Shown here in pieces: positions 7,455-19,400 of a stretch of 64,000 bases of DNA. A program made the translations under genes and the position numbers. Below the pieces are notes generated by a model. That model ran no database searches. It worked only from the letters and a program-made list of their open reading frames with translations, and was not told the origin of the DNA. Numbering within the stretch: the stretch's first letter is position 1; each line of letters opens with the position of its first letter. This DNA is from Aurantimonas sp. HBX-1 (lineage in GTDB: Bacteria > Pseudomonadota > Alphaproteobacteria > Rhizobiales > Rhizobiaceae). The stretch lies in NCBI RefSeq assembly GCF_021391535.1, contig NZ_CP090066.1:3671501-3735500 (forward strand). Reading direction: 5' to 3'.

Positions 7455-10400
7455 ATGCTTTCAGCGCGATCGCAGCATTTGATGGCGAGCAGTTGCCTGG
7501 CCGCCCTGGTTTGCATGTCGGGGACTGGTCTGGCCCGGGCGCAGGGCGCCGCTTCCGGCGCCACCCAGCCGCTGTGGGGCGCGCATGCCGACATTGTCGG
7601 CCGCACCGCGCAGGAGCATTCGGCGGCCGGCGTCGAGTTCTTCGTCCCGATGCTGCAGGACCAGGACTCGCTGATCTTCATCGACGCCGGCATCAACGGC
7701 GACTTCGATTCCGAGGTCTACGGCACCTTCGGCGTCGGCTTCCGCCAGATCATCAATCCCGGCCTGATCCTCGGCGGCATCGTCGCCGTGGACGTGACCC
7801 GCACCGACGAGGAGAACACGTTCGGCGCCATCTCGCTCGGCGCCGAGGCGATCGGCACGGCGGCCGAGGCGCGGATCAACGTGCAGCTGCCGTTCTCGGG
7901 CGCCAGCCAGATCTCCGACGAGACCGTCCTGATCAGCCAGCCGGGCACCCTCACCCTGCTCGGCAACCAGCTGGTCGAACAGGCCGCGAGCCGGCGGATC
8001 ACCGTCGACGAGGTGCCGCTGACCGGCGTCGAGGGCGAGGTCGGCGTCAACCTGCCGATCGGATTCGAGCGTTTCGACGACCAGCTGAAGGCCTTTGCCG
8101 GCGCCTATCACTATGACGGCGACGGCGTCGACAGCTTCACCGGCGTCAGCGGCCGCCTCGAATACAGCGTCCGCGACGTCCTCGGCGACAGCCTGCCCGG
8201 CGCCGAGCTGATCCTGTCGGCCGGCCTCACCCACGACGAGGAGTACGGCACGAACTTCGCCGGCGAGGCCCGCCTGCGCATCCCGCTCGGCGTTCCGGCC
8301 GGCCGCGACGCCAACGCCCGGGCGCTGTCTCCGATCGAGGAGCGGATGACCCAGCGCGTGGTCCGCACCACGCGCATCCATACCTCGGAGCGCACCCGTA
8401 CCGAGACGGGCGCGCCGGAGACCCGCGTCGTCGTCGACCCCCTCACCGGCCTGCCGCTCGATTCGATCTTTTTCGCCGACGGCGCCGAGACGGTCGGCGC
8501 CGGCACCGCGTCCGACCCGACGACGCTGGAGGACGCGGTGCTGCGGGCCGGGCTCAACGGCACGATCGTCGCGGAAGGCAACAACGGCACGATCGACACG
8601 CCGGGCGTGACGCTGGCCAACGGCCAGCGGCTGGTCGGCGGCGGGGTCATCATCCCGGTGCGCCTCGCCGACGGGACCATCGCCAGCTTCCAGCTCGGGC
8701 AGGCCGTGCCCGTGATCTCGGGCATACCGACGGCGAACGTCGTCACGCTCGGTTCGGGCAACCAGGTCCAGGGCCTGATCATCAACGGCGGTCTTTCCGG
8801 CATCGCCGGCACCAATGTCGGCGCGCTGACGCTGCAGCAGGTCACCCTTGCCGGCAGCGCGGGCGCCGGCTTCTCGATCGTCAACACCACCGGCACCAAC
8901 AGCCTGTTCGTCGCCGGCCTGCAGGTTTCGGGCACGGGCGGGCCCGGCATTGCGGTGAACGGCCTCGGCGGCGGCACCACCACGGTGACCGAGTTCAGCA
9001 GCGTCGGCGTTGCCAGCGCCGGCGGCGGCGGCGTGCTGTTCGACGGGGTCGCCTTCGACGCCAACCCGCAGGCCGCCGGCTTCCAGCGCGTCGAGGCCGG
9101 CAACCTGACGATCGGCGACCAGGCCAATCCGGCGGCGATCGTCGGCGACGGCCTGCGGCTCAACCAGGTCGCGGGCGACCTCAACTTCGCCAGCCTGCTG
9201 ATCGCCAACAGCAACGGCGCCGGCCTGTTCATCCGGGATCGGGGCGGGCCGGGCGGCGATTTCAGCTTCGGCAACACCGGCGGCGCGATCACCACGGTCG
9301 GCGGGACCGCCATCGACATCGACCCGGTTTCCCTCGCGTCGCGCTTCGGCAGCGTCGCCTCGACCCGCGCCAACGGCCAGGGCTCCGGCGGCACCGAGGG
9401 CCTCTTCCTCGACAACATCCTGGCACGCGACGCCGGCACCCCCGCGCTGGTCATCGATTCCCTGCTGATCAGCGGCGCCGCCGGCGACGGTCTGGTGGCC
9501 ACCAACAATGCCGGCAACCTGGTCTTCGGCACGACGACGATCACCGATGTCGGCGGCGACGGCATCGCCGCGGAGAACAACAGCGGATCCCTGACCTTCG
9601 GCGCTACGTCGGTGACCAACGCGGCCGGGGACGGGATCGAGCTGACCGGCAACGCCGGCCCGATCACCTTCGGCGCAACCACCATCACCCGTCCCGGCGG
9701 CACCGGCATCCTGCTCGCCGACAATGCCGGCAGGGTAAGTTTCGCCGACACCGCCATCACCAGTCCCGGCCTCGACGGCATCGACATCGCCGGCACCAAC
9801 GGCAGCGTCGGCTTCGGTAATGTCGACATCACCGGCCTCGGCGCCGGCATCGGCCTCGACCTCACCGACGAGGCGGGCTTTGCCTCGACGCGCGTTGCGC
9901 TCGCCTTCCAGACGCTGGACATCGCCGGCACCGGCGCCGCCGGCTCGGTCGGCATCGACTATTCCGGAACGACCAATACGTTCGATGTCACGACGGCCGA
10001 TTCCGGCAGCATCAGCGGCGTCGCCATCGGCATCGACCTCCGCGACGCCGCCGCGACCGGGCTGTTCCAGTTCGGCGACGGCTCGGCCACCGACGCCGAC
10101 GGGCGCGCCAGCCTGATCACCGCCGACCGCCCGCTGGAAATCGCCGGGCTCAACGGCACGACCGGCCTCTACAATCTCCGCGACGTCGCCTATGTCGGCG
10201 ACATCTCCAACCTCACCGGCATCACGGTCTTCTATGTCGACGCCGACGGCGGCAACGATGCCGGCATCGCCGATGGCTCCGCCGACGATCCCGGCACGCT
10301 GGCGCAGGCGATCGCCAGCGGCGCCGACGTCATCGCGCTTGTCGACAACCAGGCCGCCGGGCAGGACGTCATCGACGCCGGGGCCGCCATCCAGGGCGCG

Positions 10401-13400
10401 CCGGGTTCGCTGACACTCGCCGCCGGCCAGCGCGTCGTCAGCTTCCTCACCGAGGACATGGTGGATACGGGCGGCGGCAGCGGCACACCCAGCAACCTGC
10501 TGCTGACCGGCATCGACGCCAACATCGTCCGCAATCCCAATTCCGGCAACGGCGCACCGAGGCTGACCACCACCGAAGGCGGGTCGAACACGCTGGTGCT
10601 CGACAGCAACAACGCCCTGCTCGGCACGGTGATCGACAACGGGGCCGGCGCGATCGCCGTGTTCGGCAGCGGCATCAGCGGACTGACCGTCCGCGACAGC
10701 CAGATCGCCTCGCTCTCCCTGGACGCGGCGACCGGAAACGGGCGTATCGAGGACACCCTGCTCGGCCAGCTGGCGGTCCAGGGCGGCACGATCGCGCTGA
10801 CCGGCACGAATGTCGACATCGTTCATTCGGGCGCCGGCGCCGCGCTTTCCGTCGGCGGCGGCCATTCCGGCAGCATCGGCTTCGACGCGGCTTCCGCCAT
10901 CACCGTCACCGGCGGCACCGGCCTGCGCTTCACCGGCACGAGCGGCGCCTACGCCTTCGGCGGGCCCGCGACGCTGGGCGGCGGCGCCAATCTCGCCCTG
11001 CTCGGCGCCGCCGGCAGCCTGTCCTTCGGCGATGTCACGATTACCGCTCCCGCCGGCAACGCCATCGACACGGCCGGCACCAATGGCGCCGTCAGCCTCG
11101 GCAACGTCGTCATCGCCGGCGTCACGACCGGGGCCGTCGGGCTCGACTTCAACGGGGCCGCCCTCACCGGCGCCTTCACCGCGCGGTCGCTGGTCGCGGC
11201 CGGCGCCGGGGGCACGCCCCCCGCCGGCTCGATCGGCATCGACCTGCGCGGCGTGACCGGCGGCCAGGCAATCCGCATCGGCGTCTCGCCGGCACCGAAC
11301 CCGGCAGCCGACACGCCGTCGAGCCTGAACAATTTCGCCACCGGCGTCTTCGTCGATGCCGCCAGCAATGCCCAATTCACCTTCGGCGACGGCGAGGACG
11401 CGGTCGACCAAGGGAGCCGCATCCGCGCGACGACTCGGATCAATGCCGCCAGCGCGCCGACGCTCGGCAACTACAATTTCCTCGACGTCGACTTCGAAAG
11501 CGCCTCGCCCGGCGCCGGTTTCGTGCCGGCCACCGTCTACTATTTCTCCGAGACCGGTACCGGCACCGGCGCCACCCAGAGCGACCCGGGGTCGATCGCC
11601 GGCGCCGAGGCGAGCGGCGCCGACGTCCTGGTGCCGATCGGCCCCACCACCATCAACGCCGCCAATGGCGGGGGCGGCGGCAGCCTCGACCTCGCCGCCG
11701 CACAGCAGCTGCGCGGCTTCAATGCGGCCGGCGGCACGCTCGACGTCGGCTTCACCGGTCCGTCGACCATCCAGATCTCGGCAAGCAGCTCGACGATCAC
11801 CGACCTCAACAACCAGGGTTCGCCGACCCTGACGACGAGCGCCGCCCAGAGCGTCGTCAATCTCTCCGACGGCAACACGCTGTCGTTCATCTCGATCACC
11901 GGCAGCACCGGCGGCGCCGCCGGCATCGCCGGCATCGGCATCAACAACCTCGTCGCCAACAACATCACGATCGCGGGCACCCCGGGCGCCGGCATCTCGC
12001 TCACCGGCACGACCGGCAACATCACCTTCACCGGCACGACAAGCGTGACCGCGACCGGCGGCGCCGGTGTCTCCATCGCCGCCACCGGCGGTGACGTCAG
12101 CTTCGCCGCCTTGTCGGTCGACAACTTCACGACCCCGACGGCCGGCGGCGGCATCGCAATCAGCGGCCCCGGCAGCTTCAGCTTCACCGGCGGGCTCGAC
12201 ATCCGGACGAGCGCGGGCACCGGCTTTGTGGCGAGCGGCGGAGCCACCGTGACCGTCGCCGCCACCGGCACGCGCCAAGTCAGCACCACCGGCCCGATCC
12301 TCGCTTGGAACGGTGTCAGCATCGGCGCCGACGGGGCCAGCTTCAGCAGCCTCGCCGCGACCGGCACGATCGGGGCCGACGCGATCAACCTGACCGGCGT
12401 CAGCGGCGGTGTCTTCTCCGGCGGCGCCGTGGCGATTGCCGGGACGGGCGCCGGCTTCGACGGCATCGAGATCAACGGCTCCAGCGCCAGCTTCAGCTTC
12501 GCCTCCGCGACGATCGACAACACCGCCGGCAATGGCATCAACCTCGTCGGGGCCAACGGCGCGGTGAGCTTCGCGACGGTCGACATCGACGGCGCCGGCG
12601 GAGCCGGCATCCGGGTCTCCGGCTCGACCTCGAGCGTCGACATCAACGGCGGCACCATCGGCGCCACCGTCGCGACCACCGGTCCCGGCGTGCTCATCGA
12701 GAACTCGCTCGCCGGCAGCGAGATCACCACCCGCTTCCTCGACGTGACCGCCAACGGCGCCGACGGCTACACGCTGACCAACAATGCCGGCCTGGTGTCG
12801 GCGATATTCGGCAGCGTCACCCAGACCGGCGCCGGCGACGGGCTGGAGGTCAACGGCGGCAGCGGCGGCGTCTGCTTCGGCTCCGACATCAGCCATAGCG
12901 GAACCGGCGCGGGCGATCGGGCGGTGCGGATCACCGGCACCAGCGGCGACATCCAGATCTGCGGCAGCCAGGTGACGAAGACCAATGGCGGCCTCGTCGT
13001 CGAGATCAGCAACGTCTCCGCCGGGGCGATCAGCTTCGACGCCGCGATCGCCGCCAATGGCGGTGCCGGCGGCATCGCGATGGCGAACAATACCGGCGGG
13101 TCGACGACATTCAACAACACCGTCACCCTGGCGACGGGCGCCTCGGGCGGCGTCGCGCTGACCAGCAATGCCGGCCATCCCGTCACCTTCGGCGGCGGCC
13201 TCGCGATCACCACGACCAGCGGCACCGGCTTTACGGCGAGCGGCGGCGGCACGATCACGATCACCGGCTCCGGCAACACGATCCAGACGGCCACCGGCCC
13301 GATCCTCGCCTGGAACGGCGTCGGCATCGGCGCGGGCGGCGCCAGCTTCGACAGCCTGACGGCGACCGGCAGCGTGCTCGGCGACGCGATCAGCCTGACG

Positions 13401-16400
13401 AACATAGCGGGGCCCGGCAGCTTCAGCGGCGGCGCGGTGTCGATCGCCGGGGCGTCCGGCGCGGGCGCGGACGGCATCGCGGTCACCGGCGCGTCGACTG
13501 CCATCGGCTTCGGCACGACGACGATCGGCGCCACACAAGGGAGCGGCATCCTCCTGTCCGGCAATGCCGGCACGGTGACCTTTGGCGGAACGACGACGCT
13601 GACCAATCCGGGCGCCGCCGGCGTCGTCGTCACCGGCGCCAATGGGGCGATCGCCTTCGACAGCCTGCAGATCGCGCTGCAGACGGACAACACGACCGGC
13701 GTCGCACTCGCGGGCACCAATCTCGACGCCGGCTTCGCGGCGACCGATTTCGACCTCACCAGCACTTCTGCGGCCGGCACCACGGCGATCGATCTCTCAG
13801 GCACGACCAGTACCGGCACCGTCCGGTTCGGCGACACGAACGTGGCGGGCCAGAGCGCCACGATCGCCGGCGCGGGCGCCAACGCGACGGGCCCGACCAC
13901 CGGCATCCAGCTCGCCAACGCCAACATCGCCAACTTCATCTTCGGTGACGGCGAAAGCTCGAACGACCAGGGCAGCCGCATCACCGCCATCAACCGTCTC
14001 GACGCAAGCCCCGGACCGCTCGGCGGCAGCTACAACATCCTCGACGTCGATTTCCTGGGCGCGGCCCCCGGCCCCGGCTTCGTGCCGGCAACCGCCTATT
14101 ATTTCTCCGCGACCGGCACCGGCACCGGCGCCACGATCGACGATCCCGGCTCGATCGCCGGTGCGCAGGCGAGCGGCGCCTCGCTCCTGATCCCCGTAGG
14201 CAACGCTCAGATCGACGCGGCCGGCGCCGGGGGCAGCCTCGACCTCGACGCGAACCAGCAACTACGCGCCTTCGACGCCCCGGGCGGCACTCTCGACGTC
14301 GGCTTTACCTATGGTGGTCTCGGCGTCATCCAGACCACCGCGACAGCCGGCAATATCAACGACACCGCCGGCGACGGCTCGCCCGAGCTGACCACGACGA
14401 GCGCTGCCCCGGTCGTCAATCTCTCCGACGGCAACACGCTGTCGCGCATCCGCATCAATGGCGGCGCGGTCGGCGTGGCCAGCACCGTCGCCATCAACAG
14501 CCTCACCGCCGATAACCTGACCGTCTCGAACACCACCGGCGCCGGTATCTCGCTCGCCGGCACGACCGGGAGCATTGTCTTCGGCGGCACGACGTCGGTG
14601 ACGGCAACCGGCGGCCCGGGCGTCTCGCTGTCCGCGACCAGCGGCACGATCAGCTTCGCGACGCTGTCGGTCGACAACGCCACCACGGCAGGCGGCGGCG
14701 TCGCAATCAGCGGCGCCGGGAGCTTCAATTTCACCAACGGGCTCGCCATCCGCACGAGCACGGGCACCGGCTTCTCCGCCAACAGCGGCGGGACGATCCG
14801 GGTCGCGGCGACGGCGGGTGCCGAAACGATCGTCACCGGGTCCGGGCAGGCGATCAGCCTCAGCGGCGTCTCGGTCGGCGCCGGCGGGTTCAATTTCGAC
14901 GAGGTCTCCGCCAACGGCCCCAATGTCGGCATCGGCCTCATCAATGTCGGCTCGGTCGACGGCGGCGCGATCAATCTGGGTACCGTCGATCTCGACAACA
15001 TGATCGTCGGCGGCGTCCGCATCGTAAACACGCTGGGTGCCGCCCTCAATTTCGGCAGCCTTGCCGTCAGCTTGGCGGGCGACACCGGGACAGCGTTCAT
15101 CCTCAACGGCGTGGCACTCGGCGCGGCGGTCACGGCGGACGATTTCGACGTCACCAATGCCGGGGCGCGCGGCACCACGGTCGGCATCGACCTCACCGGC
15201 GTCACCGGCAACCAGATCGTGCGCCTCGGCGACAGTAACCCCGGCGGCGCGTCCTCCAGCATTGCCGGTGTCGCGACCGGCGTCGTCATCAGCAACACGT
15301 CCTCGGCGCAGTTCACCTATGGCGACGGCGAATCCGCCACCGACCGCGGTTCGACGATCGAGGCGACGGTCCGCATCGCGGCGCCGGGCTCCGTCTCCCC
15401 CGGCGCCAGCTTCAACTTCCGCGACCTGCTGCTCGACAATGGCGGTCCGGGCACCGGCTTCGGCATCGGCCGGATCATCTATGTCGACAGCGACGGCAAT
15501 GCGACGGGCGGCGGGGACGGGACCGGCCGCGACGGCGCCAACCCGACGACACTCGCGGCCGCCGAAGCGCTCGCGGTGGCCGGCGACATCATCGTCCTCG
15601 TCGACAACGGCCAGGCGATCACCGCCGCCGCATCCGGCGCCGACGACACGCTGCAACTCCTTGCCGACCAGCAGCTGCTCGGCTTTGCCAACGGCAGCGT
15701 TTCGATCAACTTCACCGCCCCGACCGGGATCGACTTCGGCAGCAGCAGCTTCACGCTGGGCGACCCGACCGGGAACGGCGCGGCTACCCTGACGTCGGCC
15801 GCCGGCGCCGACGTCGTCACGCTCGGCGCCGGCGGTAATCGGGTCGACGGCTTCATCCTTGACGGCAGCCCGGACGGCGCATCGCGCGGCATTACGAGCA
15901 CGGGCTCGTCGGACACGACGATTTCCAACATGACGGTCCGGAACTTCACCGGCCCGGCGCTGCAACTCGGAAATCTGACCGGCACCACGACCCTGACCAA
16001 TGTCTCGGTCAGTGGCGGGGCGGGCGGCGCGATGCTGCTTCAGAACGCGCTCGGCGCCGTGAACGCGACGAATGTCGACCTGACCGGCTCCTCGTCGCTA
16101 GCGGTCACCGGCGGCAACGCCGCCTTCAGCTTCGACGCCACCAGCTCGATCAGCAACACCGGCGGGCTGGCCGTCAGCCTGGCCGGGCGGACCGGCGGCA
16201 GCTTCACTTATGCCGGCACGGTGACCTCGGACGGCGCAACGGCCGGCGGCATCAGCATCGCCGGCGCCACCGCCGCCGATACGGTGAGCTTCACCGGGAC
16301 GGTCGATCTCGGCGGCACGACGGCGCTCGGAGCGTCGGGCGTCTCTATCAACAACAACGGCACGGCTTCGGTCATCAGCTTCGCCGATCTATCGGTGGCG

Positions 16401-19400
16401 ACGGACGGCGTCACCGCGTTCGCGGCGCTCAACGGCGGCACCGTCAATGTCACGACGGGCAGCCTGTCGGCCCTCGGCGCGACGGCGATTTCCCTCGACG
16501 GCCTTGCCGCCGGCATCAACCTGGCGTCGACCAGTTCCACCGGCGGCGTCAACAATGTCGCGCTGACCAACGTCACCGGCACGGTCGCGCTCGGCGCCGG
16601 CGCGCTGAGCGGCGCCACCGGCACCGCCTTCGCCATCACCGGCGGCAACGCGACCGTCAGCTATGCGGGGTCGGTCACGAAGACGCTCGCCGGCCAGATC
16701 CTCGCCATCGACAACAGCGCCGCCTCCGTCACCTTCTCCGGGGCGTTCAACGCCAGCGGCGGCTCCGGCGGCATGCTGCTGCAGAACCTCACCGGCTCGG
16801 CCACCTTCTCCGGCACCGTGACGCTGAACACCGGCGCTTTCGACGCCGTGGCCATCGTCAACAACAGCGGCGCCATCGCCTTCAACGGCGGCCTCGTCAT
16901 CACCACCACCAGCGGCACCGGCTTCGCCGCCACCGGCACCGGCACCGTCAACGTGGCGGCCACGACGGGCGCCGAGTCGGTGACGACGAGCACCGGCCGA
17001 ATCCTCGACTGGAACGGGGTCGGCATCGGATCGAATGGCGTGCGGTTCGACAGCCTGACGTCGAGCGGCGTCGTCGCCGCCGATGCAATATCGCTGGTCG
17101 ATGTCGGCGGGACGAGCATCTTCAGCGTCGGAAGCGCGTCCATCGCCGGAACGAGCGGCGCCGGTTCGGACGGCCTGGCGATCGCCAATTCCGCCGCGGC
17201 CTTCACCTTTGGTTCGGTGACGATCAACAACACGTTCGGCAACGGCATCGACCTCGTCGGCACCAACGGCACGGTGACGGCGTTGAACACGACGGTGAAC
17301 GGCGCGGCCGGCGCCGGCGTCCGCGTCAGCGGCACGACCGGCTTCGTCTTCCTGGGCGGCTCGATCGGCGGCACGACCGTCAATGGCGGGCCTGGAATGC
17401 TGGTGGAGAACACCGTCTCCGGGATGGTGCAGACCTCCGGCCTCAGCGTCAGGGCAAATGGCGCTGATGCGGTCCAGCTGACGAACAACAGCGGCGCCGT
17501 CCTGTTCGACTTCCCTGGCCCGATCACCCAGCTGGGCACCGGCGATGGCGTCGACATCAGCGGCGGCACCGGCAGCGTCGATATCAACGCCGACATCGTC
17601 CACAGCGGCGCTGGGGGCGCGGCCCTGCGTATCGCCAATACGTCCGCGAGTATCACCTTCGACGGCGACAACATCACCAGGACCGGCGGCGGCGTCACGG
17701 CCGACATCAGCAGTGCCACCGGCGCCGTGCAGATCGGCGCCGTCTTCGCCACGGGAAGCGTGACGGCCAGCGGCGGCGCCGGCGGCATCCTAATCGACAA
17801 CAGCAACGTCGCCTTCGGCATGCAGGTGTCGCTGACGACGGGAACGGCGAATGCCGTCACGATCACCAACAATGTCGGCCGCACCGCCGCCTTCAACCGC
17901 GGCCTTTCGATCAACACCACCTCCGGCGCCGGCTTCACGGCGAACAGCGGCACCGTCCGGGTCGCGGCGTCGAGCGGCACAGAGACGATCACCACCGGCA
18001 CCGGCCAGATCCTCGGCCTGAGCAACGTCGGCATCGGCACGGGCGGGTTCAACTTCGAAAGCCTGACGGCGACCGGCACCGTCGGCGCCGACGCGATCTC
18101 GCTCGCCACTGTCGGCGGGCCGGGCAGCTTCTCGGCCGGCAGCGTGTCCGTCGCGGCCACCAGCGGTGCCGGCTTCGACGGCATCTCGATCGCCGGCTCC
18201 TCGGCGACGGTCGGTTTCGGGCCGACGACGATCGGCGCCACGGGCGGCAACGGCATCCTGCTCTCGGGCAATTCCGGCCCGGTCACGTTCACCGGGCAGA
18301 CCACGATCGGCAATCCCGGCGCCGCCGGCGTCGACATCGAGGGCACCAACGGCGCGATCAGCTTCGCCAATCTCGACATCACGCTGGGCACCGCGGGCAC
18401 GACCGGCCTCGACCTGTCCAACGCGGTGCTGGCCGGCAACATCACGGCCGTCGATTTCGACGTCGTCGGCACGACGGTCAACTTGACGCTGGGCGTCAAT
18501 CTCGCGGACACGACGCGTACGGCAGCCGAGGTCCTCCGGCTCGGCGACACCGTCATTTCCGGCGGCCAGAGCGCGAGCATCGTCGGCACGGGACGTGGCG
18601 TCCTGTTCTCGGAGAACACCGACATCGATTTCGTCTTCGGCGATGGCGAGGGCGTGGTGGATACCGGATCGCTGATCGACGTGGCCGGCCGCGCCATCGA
18701 CAGCACCGGCCTCCTCCTGCCGGCATCCGGGACCTACAATTTCCGGGACGGGACGTTCGGAAACAGCGTCATCGAAAATCTGGCCTCGATCTCCGTCTAC
18801 TTCGTCGACCAGGCCAACAACGGCGCGGGCGCCGGCACGCTTGCTAATCCCGGCAGCATCGACGGTTTCGAAGCTTCGACCGCCAACGTGCTGGTGCTGA
18901 TCGACAGGGCCAACAACGCGACGTCCGACCTGATCGACATGGGCACCGGCTCGCTCGACCTCGCCGACGGTCGCGTCGCCATTTCGTTCGCTTCGGGCGA
19001 TGCTGCCATCGACGTGTCGACGCTCGGCGTCGATGGCACCGGCGCGCCGCCCTCCTTCACCTTCACGGGCATCGCCAACTCGCCGTTAATCCAGGCACCG
19101 GGCGGCATCGACTCGGTGCGGCCGACGCTGACCACGGCGGGCGCAGGCAACACGATCAACCTGCCGACCAGTGGCACCGGCACGATAACCGCCGGAGTCG
19201 GGCGTGTGATCGTCCGGAACACGGGCACCGGCGCCGGCATCGCCGCGAACGCCACGGCAGGCTCGGTGTTCGCGATCCTCGGCAACGACATCGCCACCAC
19301 CGGCGGGCAAGCCTTGAGCCTCACCACCACTGGCGGCACGGCCGACATGCTGCGGGCCTTCGTCAACAACAACCGTTTCGAGCGGTCCACCGCCGGTTCA

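Larger units (their letters stand above)
8455..18990 (+). repeat. Six recurring module headers in the giant passenger
   Basis: The pattern aromatic-Y/F-x-D/S, Gly/Thr-rich loop, DPG(S/T), ALA-rich helix, SGADV(I/L)xL, then QQL-x-F/GF recurs at about 8461, 10227, 11535, 14094, 15474 and 18795 (residues near 336, 925, 1361, 2214, 2674 and 3781). From the second header on, each is preceded about 40-60 residues earlier by an FGDGE/S-type motif and a YNFxD segment. Modules 3 and 4 are the closest pair (YYFS-x-TGTGTGAT). The stretches between headers differ widely in length (about 436 to 1,107 residues). No header occurs in the last 1,500 residues. Confidence 0.7.

Noticed and set aside
7461..13538. 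A 2,025-codon open frame on the minus strand opposite the giant gene
   Set aside because: It is the antisense of a repetitive high-GC gene, is extremely rich in Ala/Gly/Arg/Asp, and has no recognisable domain or ribosome site. The plus-strand product has a signal peptide and barrel motifs, so this is a shadow.
12190..18650. CRISPR-like or tandem DNA repeat array
   Set aside because: The repeats are long, diverged, in frame and coding, with no constant short repeat and unique spacer pattern.
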